Assembly (NCBI RefSeq): GCF_017876675.1
Contig: NZ_JAGIOI010000001.1
Coordinates: 558,001 to 622,000 of the forward strand
Direction: 5' to 3'
DNA length: 64,000 bases
DNA from: Arthrobacter stackebrandtii
GTDB lineage: Bacteria; Actinomycetota; Actinomycetes; Actinomycetales; Micrococcaceae
Shown here: positions 42,936 through 52,621 of the stretch, piece by piece
Numbering within the stretch: the stretch's first letter is position 1
Layout: each line of letters starts with the position of its first letter
Notes under the pieces: model-generated
Seen by the model: only the letters and a program-made list of their open reading frames with translations
What the model was told of the DNA's origin: nothing
The model's database searches: none
Translations under genes and position numbers: made by a program

Positions 42936-44228
42936 ATGCGACGTCGTCTATCGTTGCTTGCCGGTGTTGCAGCGCTGGGTCTGACCCTGGCTGGCTGTGG
43001 CGGAGGCGGCGACAGCACTGCCAGTGACACCACCAACCCGAAGGATGCAACCGGCAAGGTCGGCGTCTTCACGTGGTGGGCGGACGGTTCCGAAAAGGCC
43101 GGCCTGGACGCCCTCGTTGGCGTTTTCAACAAGGACTACCCGAACCTCACGTTCGACAACCTCGCCGTGGCCGGCGGTGCCGGTTCCCAGGCCAAGAGCG
43201 TCCTGGCCGCACAGCTGAAGGCAGGCAACCCGCCGGATTCCTTCCAGGCCCACGCCGGTGCCGAGCTCCAGGACTACATCGATGCAGACCAGATCGAGGA
43301 CCTGAGCGGCTTCTACAAGGACAACGACCTCACCTCGCAGTTCCCCAAGGACCTGATCGACCGCCTCACCGTTGACGGCAAGATCTACTCGGTCCCCTCC
43401 AACATCCACCGCGCCAACGTGGTGTGGGCCAATGTTGAGGTGCTGAAGAAGGCCGGGCTGGACCCGACCAAGCCCGCCACGGACCTTGACGGCTGGTTCG
43501 CCGACATGGACAAGATCAAGGCCTCCGGCACGATCCCGCTGTCCGTTGCCGGCTCCTGGACCCAGGTGCAGCTGTTCGAGAACATCCTGCTCTCCAGCCT
43601 TGGCTCCGACGGCTACAACGGCCTGTGGGACGGCAAGACCGACTGGAAGAGCGCCGAGGTCACCACGGCGATTGAGGCCTACAAGAAGGCCCTGTCCTAC
43701 ACCAACACCGACCGCGACTCGCTCAGCGACTGGGCCCCGGCAACGCAGCTGGTTCAGGATGGCGCCGCCGCCTACAACGTCATGGGCGACTGGGCCGAGG
43801 CCAAGTTCGAGCAGGACGGCGACAAGTCGGGCGTCGACTACACCTACTTCGCCACCCCCGGCACGCAGGGCGTCTTCGACTTCCTGGCCGACTCCTTCAC
43901 CCTGCCCAAGGGCGCCCCGAACCCGGGCGGCGCCAAGGCATGGCTGACCACGATCGGCTCGGCCGAGGGCCAGACCGCTTTCAACAAGGTCAAGGGCTCC
44001 ATCCCGGCCAACACCACGGCTGACACCTCGGACTTCTCCGAGTACCAGCAGAGCGCCATCAAGGACTTCGGCCAGGACAAGATTGTCTCCTCCCTGGCAC
44101 ACGGCGCAGCAGTGCCGGTTGCCTGGTTGAACGACCTCTCCACCGCTGTCAGCAAGTTCGGTGGCGACCAGGACGTTGCGGGCCTGCAGGACTCCGCAGC
44201 ATCCATCGCGGCGAAGTACGCCAAGTAA
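42936..44228 (+). CDS. Sugar ABC transporter substrate-binding lipoprotein
   Basis: 430 residues; start with GGAGG at eight bases. Lipoprotein signal MRRRLSLLAGVAALGLTLAGC, then a Gly/Asp/Ser linker. The mature domain opens VGVFTWWADGSEKAGLDAL and continues with NPPDSFQAHAGAELQDYI and a GAAAYNVMGDWAEA segment. This pattern is closest in my judgement to glucose/mannose-type binding proteins (GtsA / Thermus glucose-binding protein), an inference. It delivers sugar to the two permeases downstream. Synthesis is probably in excess, given the hairpin after the gene. Confidence 0.88.
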   Translation: MRRRLSLLAGVAALGLTLAGCGGGGDSTASDTTNPKDATGKVGVFTWWADGSEKAGLDALVGVFNKDYPNLTFDNLAVAGGAGSQAKSVLAAQLKAGNPPDSFQAHAGAELQDYIDADQIEDLSGFYKDNDLTSQFPKDLIDRLTVDGKIYSVPSNIHRANVVWANVEVLKKAGLDPTKPATDLDGWFADMDKIKASGTIPLSVAGSWTQVQLFENILLSSLGSDGYNGLWDGKTDWKSAEVTTAIEAYKKALSYTNTDRDSLSDWAPATQLVQDGAAAYNVMGDWAEAKFEQDGDKSGVDYTYFATPGTQGVFDFLADSFTLPKGAPNPGGAKAWLTTIGSAEGQTAFNKVKGSIPANTTADTSDFSEYQQSAIKDFGQDKIVSSLAHGAAVPVAWLNDLSTAVSKFGGDQDVAGLQDSAASIAAKYAK

Positions 44229-44242
44229 TAATTCTGCAAGGG

Positions 44243-44279
44243 TTGGGGCGGCCGTGACAATCATGTTGCGCCGCCCCAA
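44243..44279 (+). terminator. Hairpin between binding-protein gene and permease genes
   Basis: TTGGGGCGGC (44243-44252) and GCCGCCCCAA (44270-44279) are perfect complements with a 17-base loop, 14 bp after the binding-protein stop. No T-run follows. It occupies the same position as the hairpins in the nucleoside and branched-chain amino acid operons. Confidence 0.65.
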
Positions 44280-44317
44280 GCCATGCGCCCCCAATCTTCT
44301 TCGGAAGGAGGCAAACT

Positions 44318-45223
44318 GTGTTAAAGCGCGCTAAAACATGGGGTCCCGGCGTACTGCTGCTGGCACCCACCATCATCCTGGTTGGCGTCTTCGTCTACTG
44401 GCTCATCATTGAAAACTTCCGGGTCAGCCTCACCAACCAGCACACGGCCAAGCCGAGCAACAAGTATGTCGGCTTTGAGAACTACACCAATCTCCTGGCC
44501 GACCCCAATTTCCAGCACTCGCTGTGGAACCTGCTGATCCTCACGATCGTCTTCCTGGGCGGCACCCTGATTTTCGGCTTCCTGTGGGCCTGGCTCCTGG
44601 AACAGCCTGCCAAGGGCGAGGGCTTCTTCCGCTCCGTATACCTGTTCCCCATGTCCATTTCCTTCATCGCCTCCGGTGTTGTCTGGCGCTGGCTGCTCTC
44701 CAGCCTGCAGACCACCCAGCCCGGCGGCGAACGCACCACGGGCCTGAACCGCCTGCTGGACAGCGTGGGCCTGGGCTTCATGCAGAACGACTGGTGGTCC
44801 AACCCCACCTGGGGCATTGCCGCCATTGCCGTCCCTGCCATCTGGCAGCTCTCCGGCTACGTCATGGCACTGTTCCTGGCCGGCTTCCGCGGCATCCCGG
44901 ACGAGCTGCGCGAGGCTGCGCGGATCGACGGCTGCACCGAGTGGAAGCTGTACCGGCACGTGATCTTCCCCCAGCTCAGCCCGGTCATGCTCTCCGCGAT
45001 CATCATCATCGGCCACATGTCACTGAAGCTGTTCGACCTCATCCGCGCCATCGTCCCGGACGCCAACACTTATGACGTGCAGGTTCCCGCCACGATGATG
45101 TGGGTCAAGTACATCGGCAGCGACTACGCCGATGCAGCCGCGATCGGCATGATCCTGCTGGTCCTGGTGGCCATCGTGGTCATCCCCTACCTCATGTACA
45201 CCTCACGAGCGGAGAAGCGCTGA
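44318..45223 (+). CDS. Sugar ABC transporter permease (MalF type)
   Basis: 301 residues, GTG start with GGAGG seven bases upstream. Six membrane spans; the first is GVLLLAPTIILVGVFVYWLII. The EAA loop for coupling to the ATPase reads DELREAARIDGCTEWKLYRHVIFPQLSPV. The start MLKRAKTWGPG and WRWLLSS periplasmic region resemble glucose/mannose-type permeases. It overlaps the next permease gene by one base (TGATG). No ATPase gene is in the operon; a shared MsiK-type ATPase elsewhere is the normal actinobacterial arrangement. Confidence 0.92.
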   Translation: MLKRAKTWGPGVLLLAPTIILVGVFVYWLIIENFRVSLTNQHTAKPSNKYVGFENYTNLLADPNFQHSLWNLLILTIVFLGGTLIFGFLWAWLLEQPAKGEGFFRSVYLFPMSISFIASGVVWRWLLSSLQTTQPGGERTTGLNRLLDSVGLGFMQNDWWSNPTWGIAAIAVPAIWQLSGYVMALFLAGFRGIPDELREAARIDGCTEWKLYRHVIFPQLSPVMLSAIIIIGHMSLKLFDLIRAIVPDANTYDVQVPATMMWVKYIGSDYADAAAIGMILLVLVAIVVIPYLMYTSRAEKR

Positions 45224-46116
45224 TGTCCACCGCCACAGTGAACAACAAGAAGCGCCTGCGGTCGGCGCAGGACATGAAGTCCGACTCCAAGCGCACCACC
45301 AAGCGGCGCATCAACCGGACCCTGAAGTACGCGATCCTGATCTTCTTCGTGATCATCGTCCTGCTGCCGGCCTACGTCCTGTTCATCACCAGCTTCAAGG
45401 GCACCGCCGACGCCGACCCCTCGCGCGCTTGGTACCTCCCGCAGGTCTGGGAGACCGGCGGCTGGGTCAAGGCCTGGGAAACCCTGGCGCCGTCACTGGG
45501 CCGCACCGTGCTCCTGGTGGTCCCCTCCGCGCTGGTCTCCGCTTTCCTGGGATCCATCAACGGCTACGTGCTGTCCAAGTGGCGCTTCCCGGGTGCGAAC
45601 ATCGTGTTCACGCTGATCCTTTTCGGCATGTTCATCCCGTACCAGGCCGTCATGATCCCGCTGACCCAGCTGGTGAGCAACCTCGGCATTCCCCAGGGCA
45701 TCCCGTCACTGATGCTGCTGCACATTGTCTACGGCCTGCCGATCTGTACGCTGATCTTCCGCAACTACTATGCGTCGGTCCCCGATGAACTCATCGAGGC
45801 CGCCCGCATGGACGGCGCCGGAATCCTGCGCACCTACGGCTCGGTGATTTTCCCCGTCTCGGCCCCCGGCTTCGTCGTGGTCCTGATCTGGCAGTTCACC
45901 TCCGCCTGGAACGACTACCTCTTCGCCGCGTTCTTCTCCTCGGGCCGCAACGGCCCGGTGACGATCGCACTGTCCTTCCTCGCCGGAGGCCAGCTCACCG
46001 ACTACGCCGCCTCCATGGCCGGCGCGCTCATCGCCTCCGTCCCCACGCTCATTGTCTACATCCTGTTGGGCAAGTACTTTGTGGGCGGGCTGATGAGCGG
46101 TTCCGTCAAGGGATAG
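45223..46116 (+). CDS. Sugar ABC transporter permease (MalG type)
   Basis: 297 residues; the start overlaps the previous stop by one base, and the ribosome-binding site GCGGAGAAG lies inside the upstream gene. A basic N-terminus of about 35 residues precedes six membrane spans. The EAA motif reads DELIEAARMDGAGILRTYGSVIFPVSAP. Conserved NGYVLSKWRFPG and the C-terminal YFVGGLMSGSVKG are typical of MalG-family partners. It completes the SBP-permease-permease operon; a strong terminator follows. Confidence 0.93.
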   Translation: MSTATVNNKKRLRSAQDMKSDSKRTTKRRINRTLKYAILIFFVIIVLLPAYVLFITSFKGTADADPSRAWYLPQVWETGGWVKAWETLAPSLGRTVLLVVPSALVSAFLGSINGYVLSKWRFPGANIVFTLILFGMFIPYQAVMIPLTQLVSNLGIPQGIPSLMLLHIVYGLPICTLIFRNYYASVPDELIEAARMDGAGILRTYGSVIFPVSAPGFVVVLIWQFTSAWNDYLFAAFFSSGRNGPVTIALSFLAGGQLTDYAASMAGALIASVPTLIVYILLGKYFVGGLMSGSVKG

Positions 46117-46146
46117 CACCTCCTCCCCAGGCGGGCCCAACGCAGC

Positions 46147-46195
46147 AGGCCCCGTCCGCCGTCGTACTTAATTACGACGGCGGACGGGGCCTTTC
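46147..46195 (+). terminator. Terminator with a perfect 20-bp stem, GCCGTCGT family
   Basis: AGGCCCCGTCCGCCGTCGTA (46147-46166) is the exact reverse complement of 46173-46192, with a six-base loop and a following TTT. It ends the sugar ABC operon. Confidence 0.9.
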
Positions 46196-46230
46196 GCGTC
46201 TCCGGCACCACCCGGCCCGCTCCCCCATCC

Positions 46231-46294
46231 CGACGCTGTCGCAGCACTGGTCAACTTTTCCCCGACGCCGGCGCAGCACTGGTCAACGTTTCCC
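46231..46294. repeat. Two tandem 32-bp repeat units
   Basis: Units 46231-46262 and 46263-46294 are identical at 29 of 32 positions and share CGCAGCACTGGTCAAC. They fill the gap between the sugar operon terminator and a leftward membrane protein gene. A similar 32-bp-period array lies at 59027. Confidence 0.85.
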
Positions 46295-46321
46295 CGATCC
46301 GGCGGCGGTCGATGCCCCGTT

Positions 46322-46564
46322 TCAGCGGCCGGAGTCGCGCTTTTTGGGGCGGGTGTAGATGATGGGCACTGCGGCGAGGGCGGTGCCGGCGGAGAGCTGG
46401 AGCAGGATCCGGCCCCAGCCCATGGCGATGGTGAAGGCGTCGGAACCGTGCACAGTGGCAAACCAGGCGAAAGCGGTGGCCGCCAACCCAGCCAACAGCA
46501 GCGCGGCCACGACGAAGGCCAGGAACCGGCGGCCGGTGCTGGCGCTGTGCCAGATGGTTCTCAT
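46322..46564 (-). CDS. Small two-span membrane protein, function unknown
   Basis: 80 residues with two hydrophobic segments (about residues 14-35 and 44-69) and charged ends (MRTIWHSASTGRRF..., KKRDSGR). No recognisable family. The start lies three bases after the stop (46568-46570) that the DNA alkylation repair gene would use if its frameshift were corrected, which suggests an operon. The reading is probable because of hydrophobic periodicity and position, but short. Confidence 0.6.
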   Translation of the reverse strand: MRTIWHSASTGRRFLAFVVAALLLAGLAATAFAWFATVHGSDAFTIAMGWGRILLQLSAGTALAAVPIIYTRPKKRDSGR

Positions 46565-46604
46565 GCCTCAGCCTGCCTTCCGGCGCACCATCTCGTTGAT
46601 CCAG

Positions 46605-47252
46605 TCAGGAGCAAACGGGGAGGTGCAGTTGGGCGGCGTGGGGGTAGTCCTTGAGCACCTCAAGGCGTTCGCCGATGTCGAGGGCGCGGGCCCTCAGCTC
46701 CGGATTCTCGATGCCGATCTGTGCGAGCGCATTGTTCATGGCCCATTGGAGGCGGTCGGGGGCTTCCTTCATGTGGGCTTCGATGATGTCCAGGAGGCCG
46801 GGAAGGTCGAGTCCCTCCGGCTTCTTGACAATGCGTTCGCTGGTCAGGGCCCAGCCGGACGCGGCCACCACGGGATCCGGATCGGCAAACCACGCCTGGC
46901 GCAGTTCCTCGGCATGGGGGCTCTTCTTCACCACGTAGTTCACGAACCAGTCGTTGACCTTCGGCACCGGAGCCTCGCGAAGCATGGTGTCCAGCTCCTC
47001 CGCCGTGAACGCCTTGGGCCGGCAGATGAGCAGCGAGAGCAGCCGTGCGGCGGTGTCGCCGGTGGCCCACAACTCCCTGGACAGCTCCTGCTGCGTTTTC
47101 ACGCGCTTGGCGATGGCCCGCAGCTTGCCCAGGTTCACGCCGTGGTCGTCGCCGTGCTTTTCATTCACGGCCCGGGCCCTCGGGTCTTCGAGGGCGGCGA
47201 GTTCCGCCATCAGCCCCGCCGCGGTTTCCGACGTCTCCGTTGTTGCAGCCAT
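46605..47252 (-). CDS. DNA alkylation repair protein (AlkD/HEAT-like), 3' end frameshifted
   Basis: 215 residues as read. HEAT-like helical repeats of the DNA alkylation repair family (PF08713) are visible: VNLGKLRAIAKRVKTQ, ELWATGDTAARLLSLLI, WFVNYVVKKS, LQWAMNNALAQIGI. The reading ends HAAQLHLPVCS, unlike the family. Dropping one base from the run of five G at 46640-46644 gives DYPTPPNCTSPFAPDWINE then MVRRKAG and a stop at 46568, which matches the usual family ending. The gene thus carries a recent indel or a sequencing error. AlkD relatives excise positively charged alkylated bases. Confidence 0.8.
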   Translation of the reverse strand: MAATTETSETAAGLMAELAALEDPRARAVNEKHGDDHGVNLGKLRAIAKRVKTQQELSRELWATGDTAARLLSLLICRPKAFTAEELDTMLREAPVPKVNDWFVNYVVKKSPHAEELRQAWFADPDPVVAASGWALTSERIVKKPEGLDLPGLLDIIEAHMKEAPDRLQWAMNNALAQIGIENPELRARALDIGERLEVLKDYPHAAQLHLPVCS

Positions 47253-47314
47253 CGTCCGGCCTCCTCTTTCACTGGTGGTTCCAAGCCTACTGACGTCCGG
47301 AACGTTCCGGCCGG

Positions 47315-48412
47315 CTACAGGTCTGTGCGGGTGTCGTTCCAGTAGCTCACGCCAAACTGGCGGCGGGCGTCGTCGAACAATTCCATGACGGCCAGCGAAT
47401 CATCCAGCGGCATGGTGGTGCTTTCCGTCAGCCCGGCTTGGATGCAGCGCGTGACCTCGCGCAGCTGGTACGTGTAGCCGCTGCCGGGGTGTTCAAACGT
47501 CTCCACGCGTTCGCCGTCCCAGCCCACCGAGACGCGCAGGCCCTTGGGGTTGTTGACCGAACCAACGGTCTCGATGAACCCCTTGCTGCCGGCGACCGAC
47601 GCCGTCCGCGGACCATGCGCACCGAGGTAGCTGATGAGCTGTGCCTGTGCGCCGGACGGGTAGCTGAGGTTCAGCACGTTCTGGGCGTCGACGCCCAGCG
47701 GCGTCAACTCGGCCGCGGCGTGCAGCGAGGTTGGGGCGCCGAGGGTCCCCCACGCCCACAGGAGCGGGTAGACGGTGATGTCCAGGAGCGCCCCGCCGCC
47801 GTCGGCCGGGGCCCAGATCCGTGCAGCGTCGTCGACCGGCGCCGGGAAGCCGAGGTCGGCACGGACCCACTTGACCTCGCCGATCTCCCCGGATGCCACG
47901 ATCTCCATGGCCCGCTGGAAGCCGGGGACAAACCTTGCCCACACGGCCTCCATGAGGAACAGCTGCTTCTCCCGCGCAAGGGCGATCAGGACCCGTGCCT
48001 CCGCCGCCGTGATGGTCAGCGCCTTTTCACACAATACGTGCTTTCCGTGCTCCAGCGCGGCCTTGGCAATGTCGAAGTGCTGGGCGTGCGGGGTGGCGAT
48101 ATACACAACGTCCACGTCGGGATCTGCCACGAGCTGCATGTAGCCGGGGGACTCCAGGCCGTCCGGACCGCCGTCGTAATAGTGCCGGGCGAAGCCGAAC
48201 TCGCCGGCGAAGGCCGCCGCACTCTTCTCGCTGCGGGAGCTCACGGCCAGGAGCTCCGCGTCCTCCAGCAGGGCCAGGTCCGCCGTGACGGTGCGGGCAA
48301 TCCCACCGGTGGCCACCACGCCCCAGCGAAGGGTGGTGCCGGTTGCGGCGAGGGTTTCGGGATTGAAGGTGTCGTACCAGTCGGGCCGGCCGACAAATCG
48401 TTGGATGCTCAT
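47315..48412 (-). CDS. Gfo/Idh/MocA-family oxidoreductase
   Basis: 365 residues from ATG 48412 (a start at 48433 is possible). N-terminal Rossmann motif WGVVATGGIARTVTADLALL; then VDVVYIATPHAQHFDIAKAALEHGKHVLCEKALTI with the conserved EK(A/P) motif contacting cofactor and substrate. The C-terminal alpha/beta domain includes GGALLDITVYPLLWAWGTLG. Members oxidise or epimerise sugars, inositols or dihydrodiols with NAD(P). The substrate cannot be inferred and the gene stands alone. Confidence 0.9.
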   Translation of the reverse strand: MSIQRFVGRPDWYDTFNPETLAATGTTLRWGVVATGGIARTVTADLALLEDAELLAVSSRSEKSAAAFAGEFGFARHYYDGGPDGLESPGYMQLVADPDVDVVYIATPHAQHFDIAKAALEHGKHVLCEKALTITAAEARVLIALAREKQLFLMEAVWARFVPGFQRAMEIVASGEIGEVKWVRADLGFPAPVDDAARIWAPADGGGALLDITVYPLLWAWGTLGAPTSLHAAAELTPLGVDAQNVLNLSYPSGAQAQLISYLGAHGPRTASVAGSKGFIETVGSVNNPKGLRVSVGWDGERVETFEHPGSGYTYQLREVTRCIQAGLTESTTMPLDDSLAVMELFDDARRQFGVSYWNDTRTDL

Positions 48413-48528
48413 CCCGCCATTCTGCCAGTTCACCCGCCGCCGTGCCGGGCATGACCCGCGCGGAGGCTCAAGGGGGTACAGCCCGCCAGGCGGGGCCGCC
48501 CCTCGATATCAGAGCGGCTCCCCGGACA

Positions 48529-48588
48529 AGCCACGGGCGGAAGGCCAGCTTTCGCCTGAAAGGTGACCTCCCGCCGTCGTGCTTCATG
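48529..48588. repeat. Degenerate copy of the GCACGACGGCGG inverted-repeat family
   Basis: The right arm GGTGACCTCCCGCCGTCGTG (near 48562-48581, followed by CTT) is intact and closely matches the purH-side copy at 59138. The left arm (AAGCCACGGGCGGAAGGCC...) is degraded. It lies between livF and the Gfo/Idh gene and may act as terminator of the liv operon. Confidence 0.55.
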
Positions 48589-48608
48589 CGGTCCGCGCCG
48601 GGGACTGG

Positions 48609-49308
<700 letters not shown>

Positions 49309-49322
<14 letters not shown>

Positions 49323-50202
49323 CTTCAGGCTCCCCGAGGTAGGCGGAAATTACTTTGGGGTCTTCGCGGATGTCGTGGGGCAGGCCGTCGGCGATCTTCT
49401 TGCCGAATTCCAGCACCACGATCCTGTCGGTGACGCCCATGACCAGCTTCATGTCGTGTTCAATGAGCAGGACCGTGTAGCCGTCGTCGCGGACGGTGCG
49501 GATGAGCGCCATAAGCTCCTCCTTCTCCGCCGGGTTGAAGCCGGCCGCAGGTTCGTCCAGGCACAGCACCTTTGGATCGGTGGCCAGCGCCCGGGCAATC
49601 TCCAGGCGCCGCTGGCTGCCGTAGGACAGGTGCCGGGACAGAGTGGCCGCGTGGTCGGCGATGCCCACGAACTCCAGCAGCGCCATGCCGCGCTCGATGG
49701 CGCTCTTCTCCTCCCGGATGTGGCGCGGCAGGCGCAGCAGGGCGCCGACAACGCTGGTCTTGTGCCGGGCGTCCAGGCCGACCACCACGTTCTCCAGCGC
49801 GGTCATCTCCCCGAAAAGGCGGATGTTCTGGAAGGTGCGGGCCAGCCCGGCGCGGGTGATCTTGTGCTGCTTCATGCCGTTGAGCAGCCGCCCCTCCAGC
49901 AGGACCTGCCCGCTGGTGGGCTTGTACACGCCGGTCATGGCGTTGAAGCAGGTGGTCTTCCCGGCACCGTTGGGCCCGATCAGGCCCAGGATTTCCCCGC
50001 GCTTGATGGTGAAGCTGACGTTGTCCATGGCCACTAGGCCGCCGAACTTCATGGTCAGGTTCTTCACCTCAACCAAGTCTTCACCCACTCCGACGGCGAA
50101 GGACCGCTCGGGTGCGACGGTTTCCGCCACCTCCAGGTCGATGCCGCCTGCGGCCAGCGCGTCCTGGTCCACGGATGCTTCCGGATCCAGTGATTCACTC
50201 AT
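49309..50202 (-). CDS. livG: Branched-chain amino acid ABC transporter ATP-binding protein LivG
   Basis: 297 residues, with an acidic N-terminal extension of about 45 residues beyond the usual LivG start. Walker A GPNGAGKTTCFNAM, the LivG-type KITRAGLARTFQNIRLFGEMTALENV region, signature LSYGSQRRLEIARALA, Walker B VLCLDEPAAGFNPAEKEEL. Overlaps livM by four bases and livF by 14. Partner ATPase of LivF. Confidence 0.95.
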
Positions 50203-51479
50203 GATGCGGCCCCCTCAGCGTTGGGTTTGGGTGCGGGCGTGGCGGGCTTTCCGGATGGACCTGACGGGCCGGAACCCGTCCCGCCCGTCCCGGACGGCTT
50301 GGCCCCCTTGCCGGAGAAGCGTGCACGGACCGCGGCGTAGGCCTGGGTGCCGTAGGCCAGCAGGCGCTGCTTGGCGGGGATCAGGCCTTGCGGGCGGTAG
50401 ATCATGATCAGGATCAGGGCGACGCCGAAGATCAGGAACTTGTACTCTGCAATGGCCGTGAACCGCAGCGGGATGTAGGCGACCAGCGCGCCGCCCACAA
50501 TGGCACCCACCTTGTTGCCCGAGCCGCCCATGACGACTGCCGCGACAAACAAAATGGACGTAACGACGTCGAACTTCTGGTTGTTCACGAAGCCGACCTG
50601 GCCGCCCATGAGGGCCCCTGCCATGCCGCCGACGCCGGCGCCGAGCGCAAACGCCCACACCTTGTACTTGAACGTTGGCACGCCCATGGTCTCGGCGGCG
50701 TCCTCGTCCTCGCGGATGGCGATCCAGGCACGGCCCACGCGGCTGCGCTCCATGTTGCCGACGAGGAAGAGGAGAACGATCAGGATGCCCAGGGTCAGCC
50801 AGTACCAGGGGGTTCCGTTGGAATTGGCGAAGATGGGGATGCCGTCGTCGCCGACGCCCGGCGGGTGGCCCACGTTCTGGAATCCGGGCTGGCCCTTCAT
50901 GGCCGGAATGATGGTGGCCAGGATGCGCACGATCTCGCCGAAGCCGAGGGTCACAATGGCCAGGTAGTCGCCGCGCAGGCGCAGTGTGGGCAGGCCCAGG
51001 AGCACGCCAACGAACATGGACACCGCAATGGCCACCGGGATGGTCCACAGGTATGGGATCTTGATGAACGCAGAATCCGGGCTGGTCAGCATGGCTGCCG
51101 TGTAGGAGCCGACCGCAAAGAACGCGATGTAGCCCAGGTCGAGCAGGCCGGCGTAGCCAATCACGATGTTCAGGCCCACCGCCACGAGGGCGAAGATGGC
51201 CATGGCCTGGCAGGCGAGCGGCCAGTCGTTGCCCGGTTCGGTGGTGATGAACGGGATGTTCATCAGGGGCAGGAAGAATGCCACGACGACCACGGGGATG
51301 AGGATCATCCACTGCTTGGGACGGGACATTTCCCGCCAGCGGTCGCTCCAGCCGCCGAACCTGCCGTGGCGGGGAACGTCAGCGCTGGTGCCGGGCAGGG
51401 GCCCGACGGCTTCCGAGGCGTCGGTCTGCTGTTCTGATTTGGAGGTTCGGAGAGGCCTGGGGCCTTCTGTCATGCTCAT
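50199..51479 (-). CDS. livM: Branched-chain amino acid ABC transporter permease LivM
   Basis: 426 residues; the start ATG overlaps the livH stop (ATGA). A hydrophilic N-terminus of about 55 residues precedes nine or ten membrane spans. LivM features: ALVAVGLNIVIGYAGLLDLGYIAFFAVGSYTAAML, LRGDYLAIVTLGFGEIVRI, GRAWIAIREDEDAAETMGV and VVMGGSGNKVGAIVGGAL. The C-terminus is Gly/Ser/Pro-rich (about 40 residues) and probably disordered. Confidence 0.94.
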   Translation of the reverse strand: MSMTEGPRPLRTSKSEQQTDASEAVGPLPGTSADVPRHGRFGGWSDRWREMSRPKQWMILIPVVVVAFFLPLMNIPFITTEPGNDWPLACQAMAIFALVAVGLNIVIGYAGLLDLGYIAFFAVGSYTAAMLTSPDSAFIKIPYLWTIPVAIAVSMFVGVLLGLPTLRLRGDYLAIVTLGFGEIVRILATIIPAMKGQPGFQNVGHPPGVGDDGIPIFANSNGTPWYWLTLGILIVLLFLVGNMERSRVGRAWIAIREDEDAAETMGVPTFKYKVWAFALGAGVGGMAGALMGGQVGFVNNQKFDVVTSILFVAAVVMGGSGNKVGAIVGGALVAYIPLRFTAIAEYKFLIFGVALILIMIYRPQGLIPAKQRLLAYGTQAYAAVRARFSGKGAKPSGTGGTGSGPSGPSGKPATPAPKPNAEGAAS

Positions 51480-52483
51480 GCCTTGCTCCTTCCAAGCGAG
51501 GTGCCCAGGATGCCTTCGGGGCGGAACAGCAGCACCAGGACCAGGACCAGGAACGCCACGACGTCGGTCCACTGGGAGTTGCCCAGCAGGATCTGGCCGT
51601 AGTTGCCGATCAGGCCCAGCAGGAGCCCGCCGAGGAGTGCGCCTCGGACGTTGCCGATGCCGCCGAGGACGGCTGCGGCGAAGGCCTTGATGCCAAGGAT
51701 GAAGCCTCCGTTGTAGACAACTCCGGAGGGGATCTTCATGGTGTAGAACAGTGCGGCCGCACCGGCGAGGATGCCGCCGATCACGAACGTGGTGATGATG
51801 ATTCGTTCCTTGTTCACGCCCATGAGCGTTGCCGTGTCCGGGTCCTGGGCGACGGCGCGGATGCCGCGGCCGGTGCGGGACTTGCTGATGAAGCGTTCGG
51901 TGATGACCATCAGGATGATGGCGGCCGTGACGATCAGGATCTGGTCGTTGTAGATGAAGGTGCCAAATACTTCAAAGACCGGCTTGACCTGGAACATGGT
52001 CAGGGCCTGTTCCGGAACCGCGCCGCGCCAAACGTAGATCAGGTACTGGATGGTGAAGGATGCACCGATGGCGGTGATGAGAAAGACGAGGCGGGGTGCG
52101 TTGCGTTTGCGCAACGGCCTGTAGGCGACTCGTTCCAGAACAAAGGCAGTCAGTGCCGAGGCTATGATGCCGACGATGAGCGCAAGCAGGAGGTTGACGA
52201 CGATTGCACCGACGCCCAGGTTGGGGGCCGAGGGGCCGAAGCCAAGGAATGACAACGTGAACCAGACGCCGTAGCAGCCAAGGATGAATACTTCGGAGTG
52301 GGCAAAGTTGATGAGGTTGAGCACGCCGTAAACCAGCGTGTAGCCAAGCGCCACGAGGGCGTAAATGGATCCAAAGGTCAGCCCGTCAAAGGTGGCAGAC
52401 CAAAAGTTTTGGGCCAGGGAGGCAAAGTCCAGCGTAATCCAGTCACTGGTTGGCGGTGCCGCCGCAAGGATGGTTGGGATCAT
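51476..52483 (-). CDS. livH: Branched-chain amino acid ABC transporter permease LivH
   Basis: 335 residues from ATG 52483; upstream in-frame sequence crosses the hairpin and is not coding. Eight to nine membrane spans. LivH features: FGSIYALVALGYTLVYGVLNLINFAHSEVFILG near the N-terminus, GRGIRAVAQDPDTATLMGVN (coupling loop) and GIKAFAAAVLGGIGNVRGALLGGLLLGL. It lies downstream of the binding-protein gene across a 138-bp gap carrying a perfect hairpin. Confidence 0.94.
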   Translation of the reverse strand: MIPTILAAAPPTSDWITLDFASLAQNFWSATFDGLTFGSIYALVALGYTLVYGVLNLINFAHSEVFILGCYGVWFTLSFLGFGPSAPNLGVGAIVVNLLLALIVGIIASALTAFVLERVAYRPLRKRNAPRLVFLITAIGASFTIQYLIYVWRGAVPEQALTMFQVKPVFEVFGTFIYNDQILIVTAAIILMVITERFISKSRTGRGIRAVAQDPDTATLMGVNKERIIITTFVIGGILAGAAALFYTMKIPSGVVYNGGFILGIKAFAAAVLGGIGNVRGALLGGLLLGLIGNYGQILLGNSQWTDVVAFLVLVLVLLFRPEGILGTSLGRSKA

Positions 52484-52570
52484 GGGAGCAGTCCATTTCC
52501 GTGCGCGGTGCCCGGCGGCCCATGCCGCGGGCCGGCGCACGTTGAAAGGCGGGTTGGTGGCAGTGTGCAC

Positions 52571-52610
52571 GGCCATGCTGCGGGGCGGAAGCCCGCCCCG
52601 CAGCATGGCC
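52571..52610 (-). terminator. Perfect 18-bp hairpin between binding-protein gene and livH
   Basis: GGCCATGCTGCGGGGCGG (52571-52588) and its exact complement (52593-52610) enclose a four-base loop AAGC. It starts 11 bp after the binding-protein stop, and no T-run follows. Likely a leaky terminator or 3' stabiliser that keeps binding-protein mRNA in excess. Confidence 0.78.
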
Positions 52611-52621
52611 GCCGGAGGGGG

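Noticed and set aside
46231-46294. Tandem repeats as a possible CRISPR remnant
   Set aside because: Only two contiguous near-identical 32-bp units with no unique spacers and no cas genes in the window.
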